From positions 66,125 to 130,124 of the forward strand of contig JAEZFK010000036.1 in the NCBI GenBank assembly GCA_023437715.1: a stretch of DNA of 64,000 nucleotides, given 5' to 3'. Under the pieces are notes generated by a model. The model was not told where the DNA came from and made no database searches. It saw nothing but the letters and a program-made list of their open reading frames with translations. Position 1 is the stretch's first letter. The number at the start of each line of letters is the position of its first letter. Below, one piece after another: positions 27,393 through 36,858 of the stretch. This DNA comes from Bacillota bacterium. GTDB lineage: Bacteria; Bacillota; Clostridia; Lachnospirales; Lachnospiraceae. The translations under genes were made by a program, and so were the position numbers.

Positions 27393-28091
27393 CTACTTAA
27401 GAATCTGCCTGGGCTTAAATTTCAGATAATCCGATGAAACCAGGCAGTATTCTATTCCGTTTACCTCTCCCAGAAAGCTGTCCTGGTAGCGTTCCTTTCC
27501 ATGACAATGGGAATAAATCACCTGGGAGGCCCCGTATTCCTCCGCCATCCTGGTAAATCCGCTTTCCATCTCTCCAATGCTGGTAGGCGGATAATGGAGG
27601 AACATAATAAACTTTTTATAGCCGCCGGAAGCAGCCAGCTCAAAGGATATGCGCAGCCTGTCCAGCTCCCGGTCCACCAGCTTTTCGAAATGCTCCGGGG
27701 AATCTTTCCCTTCATAGCAGTATCCTTTTGTCCCGACCAGGGCGTAATCCTCATAGGAAAAGTAATTGGTCTGCAAAAACGACAGACGCCCCTGATACAG
27801 CTCATTCAGCCTCTGGGTCTTTTTTGCATCCCAAAACATATCGTGATTTCCCCGAAGCAGGATCTTCCTGCCGGGAAGGTCCCCAATAAAATCCAGGTCT
27901 GCTTTGCATTCTTCTAAATTTCTACCCCAGGAGTGGTCTCCGGTGACGACAACCGTGTCTTCCGGAGAAATTAATTTTATCCAGTTCTTCTCTATCTTCG
28001 CCGTATGATTTTTCCACTCTTTTCCGAACACCTCCATAGGCTTATCCACTGTAAGGGACAGGTGCAGATCTCCTATTGCATATAAACTCAT
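27393..28091 (-). CDS. Metallophosphoesterase, calcineurin-like
   Basis: 232-residue predicted cytoplasmic metal-dependent phosphatase. Motifs are in order: GDLHLS (residues 6-11, metal ligands), VVTGDHSWGRN near 54, LRGNHDMFWDA near 79, and HYPPTS and YSHCHGKE further on. All calcineurin-fold ligand blocks are present. The start at 28091 is chosen by AAAGGA nine bases upstream and because GDLH lies at the very N-terminus in the family; longer in-frame readings run into the ppdK terminator hairpin. The substrate is unknown. It lies downstream of ppdK across a terminator. Confidence 0.88.
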   Translation of the reverse strand: MSLYAIGDLHLSLTVDKPMEVFGKEWKNHTAKIEKNWIKLISPEDTVVVTGDHSWGRNLEECKADLDFIGDLPGRKILLRGNHDMFWDAKKTQRLNELYQGRLSFLQTNYFSYEDYALVGTKGYCYEGKDSPEHFEKLVDRELDRLRISFELAASGGYKKFIMFLHYPPTSIGEMESGFTRMAEEYGASQVIYSHCHGKERYQDSFLGEVNGIEYCLVSSDYLKFKPRQILK

Positions 28092-28149
28092 GTCCGCCAT
28101 TCCTTTCTTTTTCCCGGGGATGTCATAAAACAACAGCATCCTTGTTTTT

Positions 28150-28197
28150 GAAAAAAACCACCATACCAACTTTACAGTCGATATGGTGGTTTTCATT
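28150..28197 (-). terminator. Terminator of ppdK
   Basis: Minus-strand AAACCACCATA/TATGGTGGTTT arms followed by a T-run, 47 bases past the ppdK stop. Confidence 0.9.
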
Positions 28198-28243
28198 TTA
28201 ATCTTCAATAAAAATCCGGCCTTATTACAGCGAATTTTACATC

Positions 28244-30871
28244 TTACGCATTTGCTAATGCTGCCTGTGCTGCTGCCAGCTTAGCGATCGGCACGCGGAA
28301 CGGTGAGCAGGATACATAATCCAGACCGATCTTATGGCAGAACTCTACGGAAGAAGGATCTCCGCCGTGCTCGCCGCAGATACCAACGTGCATTTCCGGA
28401 CGGGTGCCCTTACCTAACTTAATGGCGGTTTCCATAAGCTTGCCTACGCCAGTCTGATCCAGCTTTGCAAATGGATCGTTCTCAAAGATTTTTGTCTCAT
28501 AGTAGGCATTTAAGAACTTACCTGCATCGTCACGGGAGAAGCCATAGGTCATCTGAGTTAAGTCATTGGTTCCGAAGCAGAAGAATTCTGCATCCTTTGC
28601 AATGTCATCAGCGATCAGGCAGGCTCTCGGAATCTCGATCATGGTGCCCACTTCATACTTTAAGCTGATTCCTGCTGCTGCGATTTCTGCGTCAGCGGTT
28701 TCAACAACGATCTTCTTAACGAACTTTAATTCTTTCTCATCACATACCAGCGGGATCATGATTTCAGGACATACGTTCCAGTCTGCATGAGCCTTCTGTA
28801 CGTTGATGGCTGCGCGGATAACTGCCTTTGTCTGCATCTTTGCAATCTCAGGATAGGTAACTGCAAGACGGCAGCCGCGATGTCCCATCATTGGGTTAAA
28901 TTCGTGTAAGGAATCAATGATGGTCTTGATCTGAGCAACAGTCTTGCCCTGTGCGTCAGCCAGCTTCTTGATGTCCTCTTCCTCTGTAGGAACGAACTCG
29001 TGTAACGGCGGGTCTAAGAAACGGATGGTAACAGGATTTCCTTCCAGAGCCTCATAGAGCTTTTCGAAGTCTCCCTGCTGTACCGGAAGAATTTTTTCCA
29101 AAGCTGCTTCTCTTTCCTCAACCGTATCGGAACAGATCATCTCGCGGAATGCGTCGATTCTGTCGCCTTCAAAGAACATATGCTCGGTACGGCAAAGGCC
29201 GATGCCCTCTGCGCCCAGCTCTCTTGCTTTTCTCGCATCAACAGGCGTGTCCGCATTGGTTCTTACTTTCAGTCTTCTATATTTATCTGCCCAGGCCATG
29301 ATTCTTCCGAATTCTCCTGAAATGGAAGCGTCTACGGTCGGGATGACGCCGTCATAAATCTTTCCGGTAGATCCGTCGATGGATAACCAGTCTCCCTCGT
29401 GGTATTCCTTTCCTGCCAGAACGAATTTTTTGTTTTCTTCATCCATGGCGATCTCGGAACAGCCGGATACACAGCAGGTACCCATACCGCGGGCAACTAC
29501 GGCTGCATGAGAGGTCATACCGCCGCGGACAGTTAAGATACCCTGTGCGGCTTTCATGCCTTCAATATCCTCCGGAGATGTTTCCAGACGGACTAAAACA
29601 ACTTTTTCGCCTCTTTCATGCCATGCCTTTGCATCTTCTGCAGTAAATACGATCTTTCCGCATGCAGCTCCCGGAGATGCTGCCAAAGCCTTTCCAACCG
29701 GCTCTGTCTTCTTTAATGCCTCTGTGTCAAACTGAGGATGCAGTAAGGTATCTAAGTTTCTGGGATCGATCATCTTAACTGCTTTCTCTTCTGTGATCAT
29801 GCCTTCGTCAACCAAGTCGCAGGCAATCTTTAAAGCAGCCTTAGCAGTTCTCTTTCCGTTACGTGTCTGAAGCATATAGAGCTTTCTGTCCTCAATGGTA
29901 AACTCCATATCCTGCATATCTCTGTAATGATCTTCCAGCTTGTTGCAGATGCCTACGAACTGTTCGAAAACCTCAGGCATTACGTCCTTTAACTGTTCGA
30001 TCTTATTTGGTGTGCGGACACCGGCAACTACGTCCTCGCCCTGTGCGTTCATTAAGAACTCACCCATGAGGTGCTTCTCGCCGGTTGCTGGGTCACGGGT
30101 AAATGCAACGCCGGTACCGGAGGTCTCGCCCATGTTTCCGAATGCCATCATCTGTACGTTAACAGCAGTTCCCCAGGAATATGGGATATCGTTGTCGCGG
30201 CGGTAAACATTTGCTCTTGGGTTGTCCCAGGAACGGAATACGGCCTTGATGGCTTCCATCAGCTGAACCTTAGGATCTGCAGGGAAATCCTGGCCGATTT
30301 TTTCCTTATACTCATCCTTGAACTGGTTTGCAAGCTCTTTTAAGTCGTCGGCAGTCAGTTCTACGTCCTGTGTAATGCCCTTTTCCTCTTTCATCTTGTC
30401 GATGAGCTCTTCAAAGTACTTTTTGCCCACTTCCATAACTACGTCGGAGAACATCTGGATAAATCTTCTGTAGCAGTCCCAGGCCCAACGGGGATTTCCT
30501 GATTTTGCAGCCAGAACTTCCACAACCTCTTCATTTAAACCAAGGTTTAAAATGGTATCCATCATACCTGGCATGGATGCTCTTGCGCCGGAACGGACAG
30601 AAACTAAAAGTGGATTCTCCTTATCGCCGAACTTCTTGCCGGTGATCTCTTCCATCTTGGAGATGTGCTCCATGATCTGATCCATGATCTCATCGTTGAT
30701 CTTTTCGCCATCTTCGTAATACTGAGTACAAGCCTCAGTTGTAATTGTAAATCCCTGTGGAACCGGAAGACCTAAATTTGTCATCTCTGCCAGGTTCGCG
30801 CCCTTACCACCTAACAGGTTTTTCATGCCTGCATTGCCTTCGGTAAACAAATAAACCCATTTTCTTGCCAT
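28244..30871 (-). CDS. ppdK: Pyruvate,phosphate dikinase
   Basis: 875-residue enzyme interconverting pyruvate, ATP and phosphate with phosphoenolpyruvate, AMP and pyrophosphate, a key step in pyrophosphate-linked clostridial glycolysis. The N-terminal ATP-grasp domain starts VYLFTEGNAGMKNLLGGKGA. The swivelling His domain has GGMTSHAAVVARGMG with the catalytic His near 453. The C-terminal barrel has FCFGTNDLTQMTYGFSRDD and the GICGEHGGDP motif. Full length for the family. The ATG at 30871 follows AGGAGG; longer in-frame readings extend through the leader. Promoter at 30954-30981. Confidence 0.98.
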   Translation of the reverse strand: MARKWVYLFTEGNAGMKNLLGGKGANLAEMTNLGLPVPQGFTITTEACTQYYEDGEKINDEIMDQIMEHISKMEEITGKKFGDKENPLLVSVRSGARASMPGMMDTILNLGLNEEVVEVLAAKSGNPRWAWDCYRRFIQMFSDVVMEVGKKYFEELIDKMKEEKGITQDVELTADDLKELANQFKDEYKEKIGQDFPADPKVQLMEAIKAVFRSWDNPRANVYRRDNDIPYSWGTAVNVQMMAFGNMGETSGTGVAFTRDPATGEKHLMGEFLMNAQGEDVVAGVRTPNKIEQLKDVMPEVFEQFVGICNKLEDHYRDMQDMEFTIEDRKLYMLQTRNGKRTAKAALKIACDLVDEGMITEEKAVKMIDPRNLDTLLHPQFDTEALKKTEPVGKALAASPGAACGKIVFTAEDAKAWHERGEKVVLVRLETSPEDIEGMKAAQGILTVRGGMTSHAAVVARGMGTCCVSGCSEIAMDEENKKFVLAGKEYHEGDWLSIDGSTGKIYDGVIPTVDASISGEFGRIMAWADKYRRLKVRTNADTPVDARKARELGAEGIGLCRTEHMFFEGDRIDAFREMICSDTVEEREAALEKILPVQQGDFEKLYEALEGNPVTIRFLDPPLHEFVPTEEEDIKKLADAQGKTVAQIKTIIDSLHEFNPMMGHRGCRLAVTYPEIAKMQTKAVIRAAINVQKAHADWNVCPEIMIPLVCDEKELKFVKKIVVETADAEIAAAGISLKYEVGTMIEIPRACLIADDIAKDAEFFCFGTNDLTQMTYGFSRDDAGKFLNAYYETKIFENDPFAKLDQTGVGKLMETAIKLGKGTRPEMHVGICGEHGGDPSSVEFCHKIGLDYVSCSPFRVPIAKLAAAQAALANA

Positions 30872-30953
30872 AAGTAAATTTCCTCCTAAAAAATGTGTTG
30901 TTTGGTTGATATTGACTATCCGATGTTTTAAAATGCGGAAAAGCCCTGCGAAT

Positions 30954-30981
30954 ATTATAGCATAATTCAAATTCTAGTAAA
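30954..30981 (-). promoter_or_regulatory. Promoter of ppdK
   Basis: Minus-strand TTTACT (30976-30981), 16-base spacer ending in TGC, and TATAAT (30954-30959), an extended -10 promoter. Confidence 0.75.
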
Positions 30982-31080
30982 GACTTTTTCATTGATTATT
31001 CACATAACTTTTTTCTTTTTTCGATACAATTAATTTGAAAGCCCTTACAAATTCTGTCATTTTCTGATATGCGATTCTTT

Positions 31081-31110
31081 TTCGTATATACGAATATTTC
31101 TGGAAATATT
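31081..31110. promoter_or_regulatory. Twin palindromes between ppdK and bmp
   Basis: TTCGTATATACGAA is a perfect 14-bp palindrome. It overlaps AATATTTCTGGAAATATT, a 7-bp inverted repeat with a 4-base spacer. It lies between two divergent promoters and may be a regulator binding site; the binder is unknown. Confidence 0.4.
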
Positions 31111-31223
31111 TAGAAAAATTACTCCTGCCGCCCTTTTCACGCGCAGCCTTTCCCATCAAGGTTTTTCTTATAAATTTTCCACCTAATTTACATATTTTTC
31201 TGTAAAATAACACCAAAATAAGA

Positions 31224-31252
31224 TTGTCTATGGGAAGAAAATGTGATACATT
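31224..31252 (+). promoter_or_regulatory. Promoter of the BMP nucleoside transporter
   Basis: TTGTCT (31224-31229), 17-base spacer, TACATT (31247-31252), about 49 bases before the start codon. Confidence 0.7.
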
Positions 31253-31300
31253 AATGGTATCTCTGAAAAACAATCAATAATAGGAGGAAACAACGATATT

Positions 31301-32476
31301 ATGAAAAAGAGAGCATTAGCATTAACTATGGCAGTCATGATGGCTGCAACCCTAAGCGCATGTGGTTCTTCCGGTTCCGGCACCGCAACGACTGCCGCAC
31401 CTGCGGAAACTACCACGGCTGCCGCTGAAAAGCCGGCGGAGACAACCGCCGCGACTGCACAAAAGACCGATTCCTCAAGCGGCTATGAGTTGGCGCTGGT
31501 AACGGACTTAGGTACCATCGACGATAAGTCTTTCAACCAGGGCGCATGGGAAGGTATGAAGAAGTACGCGGAAGAAAATGGAATCTCCTACAAGTATTAT
31601 CAGCCACAGGAAGGCACTACAGACTCCTATCTTGAGACCATCGGCCTTGCGGTAGAAGGCGGAGCCAAGCTGGTTGTCTGCCCGGGCTTCTTATTTGAAG
31701 AGCCTGTATTCCTTGCCCAGGACCAGTACAAAGATGTTCACTTCATTCTTCTGGACGGCGAACCCCACAACGGCGACTACTCCGAATACAGAACAGAAGC
31801 TAACGTAATGCCTATTCTTTTCCAGGAAGATGAGCCAGGCTTCTTAGCCGGTTACGCTGCTGTGAAAGACGGAAATACAAAGCTTGGTTTCTTAGGCGGT
31901 ATGGCTGTTCCAGCCGTTATCCGTTACGGATACGGATTTGCAGAAGGCGCTGATTACGCTGCTAAGGAAATGGGCGTTGATAACGTTGAGATCATGTACA
32001 ACTACACAGGCGCATTTGCAGCTACTCCGGAAGCTCAGTCCATGGCTGCTTCCTGGTACCAGAACGGCACAGAAGTGATCTTCGGATGCGGCGGCGCTGT
32101 AGGTAACTCCGTTATGGCAGCTGCAGAAGAAAAGAACGCAAAAGTAATCGGCGTTGACGTTGACCAGAGCTTTGAGTCCAATACGGTCATCACCTCCGCC
32201 ATGAAGCAGCTCTCTGTTTCCGTATACGACGGTGTAAAAGCATTTTATGACAATTCATTCCCAGGCGGCAAGACCAGCATCTTCTCCGCAAAGAACGACG
32301 GTATCGGACTTCCTATGGATACATCCAAATTTACCAAGTTCACAAAGGATGATTATGACAAGATCTACTCCCAGTTAAAGGATGGCAAGATCCAGCTTGT
32401 ACAGCCGTCCCAGGATAACAACAATCCTACCGTTGATTTAAAGCTTGAGAAAACAAAGATTAACTTTGTAGAATAA
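31301..32476 (+). CDS. BMP-family nucleoside-binding lipoprotein
   Basis: 391-residue extracellular lipoprotein of the Bmp/Med family, which binds nucleosides for the adjacent ABC importer. The signal peptide ends at the lipobox LSAC (Cys about 21), followed by a Thr/Ala/Glu linker. The mature part starts YELALVTDLGTIDDKSFNQG, with the aromatic-rich binding motifs WEGMKKYAEENG and VIFGCGGAVGNSVM. AGGAGG lies upstream of the ATG. It is followed by a strong terminator, then ATPase and two permease genes. By comparison with the Bacillus NupNOPQ guanosine transporter, the substrate is probably a purine nucleoside. Confidence 0.94.
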   Translation: MKKRALALTMAVMMAATLSACGSSGSGTATTAAPAETTTAAAEKPAETTAATAQKTDSSSGYELALVTDLGTIDDKSFNQGAWEGMKKYAEENGISYKYYQPQEGTTDSYLETIGLAVEGGAKLVVCPGFLFEEPVFLAQDQYKDVHFILLDGEPHNGDYSEYRTEANVMPILFQEDEPGFLAGYAAVKDGNTKLGFLGGMAVPAVIRYGYGFAEGADYAAKEMGVDNVEIMYNYTGAFAATPEAQSMAASWYQNGTEVIFGCGGAVGNSVMAAAEEKNAKVIGVDVDQSFESNTVITSAMKQLSVSVYDGVKAFYDNSFPGGKTSIFSAKNDGIGLPMDTSKFTKFTKDDYDKIYSQLKDGKIQLVQPSQDNNNPTVDLKLEKTKINFVE

Positions 32477-32490
32477 TCTGCAGAAGAAGA

Positions 32491-32556
32491 AAGGAGATGC
32501 CGTTTGATCCACCAGTCAGAAGGATCTGGTCTCTTACGGCATCTCCTTTTTATTTT
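32491..32556 (+). terminator. Partial terminator after the bmp gene
   Basis: GGAGATGCCGT and ACGGCATCTCC arms followed by T5ATTTT, between binding-protein and ATPase genes. It probably allows limited readthrough so that binding protein exceeds the membrane subunits. Confidence 0.9.
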
Positions 32557-32639
32557 CTTAAAAAACGGGAAAATGCCGTCGCATTTTTCATAAACCGGGT
32601 ACCGTATCCCTAAAAAGGTACCAACGTAAGGGGGATTTT

Positions 32640-34175
32640 ATGGACTACATTATTGAAATGCTTCATATTACAAAAGAATTTCCCGGTATTATCGCCAATG
32701 ATAACATTACACTGCAGCTGAAGACAGGCGAGATACACGCCCTGCTTGGCGAAAACGGCGCAGGGAAATCCACTCTCATGAGCGTTTTATTCGGCCTCTA
32801 CCAGCCGGAAAAGGGCGTCATCAAGGTCAGGGGCAAGGAAGAAAAAATCACCGGTCCCTTAGATGCCAACAGTCTGGGCATCGGCATGGTTCATCAGCAC
32901 TTTAAGCTGGTGGAAAATTTCACTGTGCTTCAGAATATTGTTCTGGGCATGGAAACAACAAAGCGCGGCTTTTTAAAAATGGATGACGCGCGAAAGAAAG
33001 TTATGGAATTAAGCGAGAAGTACAAGCTGTTCGTGGACCCGGACGCTCTCATATCCGACATCACCGTCGGCATGCAGCAAAGGGTGGAAATTTTAAAGAT
33101 GCTTTACCGTGACAATGAGATCATGATATTCGACGAACCGACAGCGGTTCTCACCCCGCAGGAAATCGATGAACTGATGCAGATCATGAAGGATCTGGTA
33201 AAGGAAGGAAAGTCCATCCTGTTCATCACCCACAAGCTCAACGAAATCAAGGCGGTTGCGGACCGCTGCAGCGTCCTGCGCCGCGGAAAATATATTGGAA
33301 CTGTAGAGGTAGCAAAAACATCTCCCGAGGAAATGTCGGAAATGATGGTGGGCCGGAAGGTGAACTTAACCGTTGACAAGGGGCCCGCAAAGCCGGGAGA
33401 AGTAGTCCTGGAGGTGAAAGACCTTTCCGTCAAGGCCAGGAGAGAAGGCCAGACAAAGAATCTGGTACAGGATGTCTCTTTCCATGTAAGAAGAGGGGAA
33501 ATTGTCTGCATCGCCGGCATTGACGGCAACGGGCAGACAGAGCTTGTCCATGCCATCACCGGCCTTGCCGATATGAGCACCGGTACCGTCACCATTAACG
33601 GGGAGGACATGACGAAAAAGAGCATCCGTTACAAGAATACCCACGGCCTGTCCCATATTCCCGAGGACCGCCATAAGCACGGCCTTGTACTGGATTATAA
33701 TTTAGCCTACAATCTGGTTCTCCAGCAGTATTTTGAAAAGGATTTCCAAAGCGGCACCTTCTTAAAGAATGACAAGATTTATGAATATGCGGAAAAGCTG
33801 ATTCAGGATTACGACATAAGAAGCAGCGAAGGGGCCTTTACCACAGCACGCAGCATGTCCGGCGGCAACCAGCAAAAGGCCATTGTTGCCAGGGAAATTT
33901 CCAAAGTGCCTGACATCCTGTTAGCGGTCCAGCCCACCAGAGGCCTGGATGTAGGAGCTATCGAATATATACACAAGCAGCTGATAAAGCAGAGGGATGC
34001 AGGAGCTGCCATTCTTTTGGTGTCTCTGGAATTAGATGAAGTCATGAATTTAAGCGACCGGATTCTGGTCATGTTTGAAGGCGGCATTGTGGCCGACTTA
34101 GACCCCAAGAATATTACGGTCCAGGAATTAGGTCTGTATATGGCAGGCGCAAAGAAAGAAGGTGGCAGATCATGA
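32640..34175 (+). CDS. Nucleoside ABC transporter double ATPase, NupO-like
   Basis: 511-residue cytoplasmic ATPase with two ABC domains, as in RbsA/NupO-type importers. Domain 1 has Walker A GENGAGKST near residue 39, the Q-loop region, signature VGMQQRVEI, and Walker B IMIFDEPTAVL. Domain 2 has the degenerate Walker A GIDGNGQTE normal for this family, a MSGGNQQKA signature and ILLAVQPTRGLDVGA. AAGGGGG precedes the ATG. Its stop overlaps the start of the first permease (ATGA). Confidence 0.95.
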   Translation: MDYIIEMLHITKEFPGIIANDNITLQLKTGEIHALLGENGAGKSTLMSVLFGLYQPEKGVIKVRGKEEKITGPLDANSLGIGMVHQHFKLVENFTVLQNIVLGMETTKRGFLKMDDARKKVMELSEKYKLFVDPDALISDITVGMQQRVEILKMLYRDNEIMIFDEPTAVLTPQEIDELMQIMKDLVKEGKSILFITHKLNEIKAVADRCSVLRRGKYIGTVEVAKTSPEEMSEMMVGRKVNLTVDKGPAKPGEVVLEVKDLSVKARREGQTKNLVQDVSFHVRRGEIVCIAGIDGNGQTELVHAITGLADMSTGTVTINGEDMTKKSIRYKNTHGLSHIPEDRHKHGLVLDYNLAYNLVLQQYFEKDFQSGTFLKNDKIYEYAEKLIQDYDIRSSEGAFTTARSMSGGNQQKAIVAREISKVPDILLAVQPTRGLDVGAIEYIHKQLIKQRDAGAAILLVSLELDEVMNLSDRILVMFEGGIVADLDPKNITVQELGLYMAGAKKEGGRS

Positions 34176-35281
34176 AACCGAGACAGATAAAGGACCGCAC
34201 AGGCATTCTCTCTTCCATCTTCGCCATTGTGCTGGGACTGATCGTAGGGCTTATCATCCTGATTCTCTGCAACCCCGGACAGGCGTTTCCCGGGTTTGCT
34301 ACAATTTTAACAGGCGCTTTTACTCATGGGGCAAAGGGCGTGGGGCAGGTCTTTTATTATGCAACCCCCATCATCCTCACCGGTCTTTCCGTGGGCTTTG
34401 CATTTAAGACAGGGCTGTTTAACATCGGAACTCCCGGCCAGTTCATCCTGGGCGGCTTTGGCGCCGTTTATGTGGGTATTCTGTGGACATCTTTCGGGCC
34501 TGCCCACTGGATTGTAGCCCTTTTGGCCAGCGTCATCCTGGGCGCGGTCTGGGGACTTGTTCCCGGGCTTCTAAAGGCCTATTTCAACGTGAATGAGGTT
34601 ATCTCCTCCATCATGATGAACTACATCGGCATGTATCTGGTAAACTGGACGGTAAAAAGCTACAAACCGCTGTTTAACAACCTGCGCAACGAGTCCCGCA
34701 ATGTGGCCGCATCGGCCAATATTCCCAAGATGGGACTTGATAAGATATTTCCGGGCTCCAGCGTCAACGGCGGAATCCTCATTGCCATTTTAATCGTCAT
34801 CCTGGTCTGGGTTCTTCTTAACAAGACCACCTTTGGCTATGAATTAAAGGCCGTGGGCTTTAACCGGGACGCCAGCAAATACGCGGGAATTAATGAAAAA
34901 AAGAGCATCATCATGTCCATGGTGATCGCAGGAGCCATTGCAGGGCTGGCCGGCGGCCTGTTATACCTTGCCGGTACCGGAAAGCATATTGAGATCAAGG
35001 ATGTGCTGCCGTCGGAAGGCTTTACAGGTATTTCCGTTGCACTTTTAGGCTTAAGCAATCCCATCGGAGTGCTGTTCTCCGGTATCTTTATCGCATATTT
35101 GACAGCCGGAGGATTTTACCTGCAGCTGTTTGAATTTTCCACGGAAATCATTGACATCATCGTGGCAGTCATCATCTATTTCAGCGCCTTTGCCCTGATG
35201 GTGAAAATTCTTCTGGCAAAGATTAAGAAAGGGAAAGACGCAAAAGCAGAAGCGGAAAAGGAAGGAGGAAAGAAAGCATGA
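34172..35281 (+). CDS. Nucleoside ABC transporter permease, NupP-like
   Basis: 369-residue membrane permease of the BPD_transp_2 class with around eight to ten hydrophobic spans. Features include GLSVGFAFKTGLFNIGTPGQ near residue 70, NEVISSIMMNYIGMYLVNW, and AGAIAGLAGGLLYLAGTG. The C-terminal tail is Lys/Glu-rich and cytoplasmic. Its ATG overlaps the ATPase stop by four bases and its stop overlaps the next permease start by four bases, so all three are translationally coupled. Confidence 0.94.
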   Translation: MKPRQIKDRTGILSSIFAIVLGLIVGLIILILCNPGQAFPGFATILTGAFTHGAKGVGQVFYYATPIILTGLSVGFAFKTGLFNIGTPGQFILGGFGAVYVGILWTSFGPAHWIVALLASVILGAVWGLVPGLLKAYFNVNEVISSIMMNYIGMYLVNWTVKSYKPLFNNLRNESRNVAASANIPKMGLDKIFPGSSVNGGILIAILIVILVWVLLNKTTFGYELKAVGFNRDASKYAGINEKKSIIMSMVIAGAIAGLAGGLLYLAGTGKHIEIKDVLPSEGFTGISVALLGLSNPIGVLFSGIFIAYLTAGGFYLQLFEFSTEIIDIIVAVIIYFSAFALMVKILLAKIKKGKDAKAEAEKEGGKKA

Positions 35282-36231
35282 GTGTCGTTTATTTCATATT
35301 CCAGCAGACCATGTATTTCATGATCCCTCTCATGATCGTAGCCCTGGGAGCCATGTTTTCAGAGCGAAGCGGCATCATAAACATCGCCCTGGAAGGCATT
35401 ATGACCATGGGCGCATTTACCGGAATCCTGTTCATCCATTTTACCGGAAACTCCATGAGCGGACAGGGCCAGCTCATTGTGGCGGTCCTCATTTCCATGG
35501 TGACGGGCATGGTGTTTTCCCTTTTCCACGGATACGCTTCCATTAACATGAAAGCCAATCAGGTCATCAGCGGTACAGCTTTAAATATGTTCGCTCCCGC
35601 CTTTGCCATATTCGTGGCGAGAGTTCTTCAGGGGGTCCAGCAGGTACAGTTTGCCAACACCTTCCGCATTACCTCGGTTCCGGTGCTGGGAAACATTCCT
35701 TTTATCGGTCCTCTCCTGTTCCAGAACGCTTATATCACCACCTATATCGGCATTATTATCTTCCTGCTTTCCGCTGTGGTCCTTTATAAGACCCGGTTCG
35801 GTTTAAGGCTCCGCTCCTGCGGCGAGCACCCCCAGGCGGCTGATGCGGCCGGCATCAATGTATACCGTATGCAGTATGCAGGCGTGCTGATCTCCGGCGC
35901 TTTAGGCGGACTTGGAGGACTGGTATTCGTGGTTCCCACCTCCACCAACTTTAACGCGGATGTGGCCGGATACGGATTCCTGGCTCTGGCAGTTCTGATC
36001 TTCGGTCAGTGGAAGCCGGTAAATATCATGATGGCCTCCCTGTTCTTCGGGCTCATGAAAGCTGTGGCCTCCGCTTATTCCGGAATCCCATTCTTAAATG
36101 CATTGGGAATTCCCAGCTATTTTTACAAGATGGTGCCTTATATCATCACACTGATCGTGCTCATATTTACCTCCAGAAACTCTCAGGCTCCAAAGGCGGA
36201 GGGAATTCCTTACGATAAGGGACAGAGGTAA
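35278..36231 (+). CDS. Nucleoside ABC transporter permease, NupQ-like
   Basis: 317-residue partner permease with about eight to nine spans. Signature segments are ALGAMFSERSGIINIALEG near residue 22, ANQVISGTALNMFAPAF, and LRSCGEHPQAADAAGINVYR, the cytoplasmic loop typical of YufQ/NupQ proteins. The start overlaps the upstream stop as ATGA. It closes the operon, with a hairpin at 36266-36316 downstream. Together with NupP-like and NupO-like subunits it would import purine nucleosides bound by the BMP lipoprotein. Confidence 0.94.
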   Translation: MSVVYFIFQQTMYFMIPLMIVALGAMFSERSGIINIALEGIMTMGAFTGILFIHFTGNSMSGQGQLIVAVLISMVTGMVFSLFHGYASINMKANQVISGTALNMFAPAFAIFVARVLQGVQQVQFANTFRITSVPVLGNIPFIGPLLFQNAYITTYIGIIIFLLSAVVLYKTRFGLRLRSCGEHPQAADAAGINVYRMQYAGVLISGALGGLGGLVFVVPTSTNFNADVAGYGFLALAVLIFGQWKPVNIMMASLFFGLMKAVASAYSGIPFLNALGIPSYFYKMVPYIITLIVLIFTSRNSQAPKAEGIPYDKGQR

Positions 36232-36265
36232 AAAGTTTCGAAAAAGAATAAGAAAAAGAAAATAA

Positions 36266-36316
36266 AGAAAGGCCTCTCCCATATGCAGCCATATAGGAGA
36301 GGCCGTTCTTCTCTTC
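36266..36316 (+). terminator. Terminator of the nucleoside transporter operon
   Basis: GGCCTCTCC and GGAGAGGCC arms enclosing CATATG/CATATA, followed by a pyrimidine-rich GTTCTTCTCTT tract. Confidence 0.8.
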
Positions 36317-36381
36317 CAGCCAGTCACGCAAAAAAAACAGAGACCATATAATACATTACAATGCACGAAAAGAGTGATCCC

Positions 36382-36858
36382 ATGACCCCCTATAACAGCT
36401 TTGCCTCCCAATTCGGCTGTAATCAGGACAATGCCTATTTATCCTGGAATCCCAACGACTACGGGCCTTCAGCGGTAATTATGAACATTTCCCACGACAC
36501 CTTAAGAAACCCCTCCTTCCGCACCACCCGCTGGACCGGAGACCATATGCAGCTTACCCTCATGAGCGTTCCGGAAGACAAGGACACAGGCCTGGAAAAC
36601 CATCCTCACTGTGACAAGTTCATCCGCATTGAGGAGGGAGAAGGGATGATACTCATGGGCGACAGTCCCTATAATCTGTATTTCAGGCAGCCGGTTGATG
36701 ACAAATGCGCGATTCTGATCCCTGTCAACACCTGGCATACCCTCATTAACACAGGCCCCAAGCCCTTAAAGCTTTTTACAATTTATTCTCCTGCCTATCA
36801 TCCCCCGGGGACGGTGCACTGGACAAAAAGGGATTCCCAATCCGACGAATACTTATAA
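36382..36858 (+). CDS. Cupin-domain protein of unknown function
   Basis: 158-residue small beta-barrel protein. Cupin motif 1 is seen as HPHCDKFIRIEEGEGMI (about 80-97) with the His pair and acidic residue, and motif 2 as PVNTWHTLINTG. Metal binding is therefore likely, but no enzymatic role is known. I favour the ATG at 36382, preceded by AGAGTGATCC. A possible earlier ATG at 36361 lies almost at the predicted transcript start after TATAAT (36347-36352) and has no ribosome site. It is single, between the nucleoside transporter and the convergent glyQS gene. Confidence 0.8.
   Translation: MTPYNSFASQFGCNQDNAYLSWNPNDYGPSAVIMNISHDTLRNPSFRTTRWTGDHMQLTLMSVPEDKDTGLENHPHCDKFIRIEEGEGMILMGDSPYNLYFRQPVDDKCAILIPVNTWHTLINTGPKPLKLFTIYSPAYHPPGTVHWTKRDSQSDEYL

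Larger units (their letters stand above)
30872..31300. other. 429-base divergent region between ppdK and bmp genes
   Basis: Contains the ppdK promoter (30954-30981, minus), a perfect palindrome TTCGTATATACGAA (31081-31094), an adjacent AATATTT/AAATATT inverted repeat (31093-31110), and the plus-strand bmp promoter (31224-31252). A 94-codon open frame here is AT-rich and unlikely to be a gene. Confidence 0.6.

Noticed and set aside
30989..31273. 94-codon open frame between ppdK and bmp
   Set aside because: AT-rich, overlaps the bmp promoter region and palindromes, with no ribosome site or recognisable protein features.
31200..31300. Purine riboswitch before the bmp gene
   Set aside because: The conserved junction sequences of the purine aptamer are absent.
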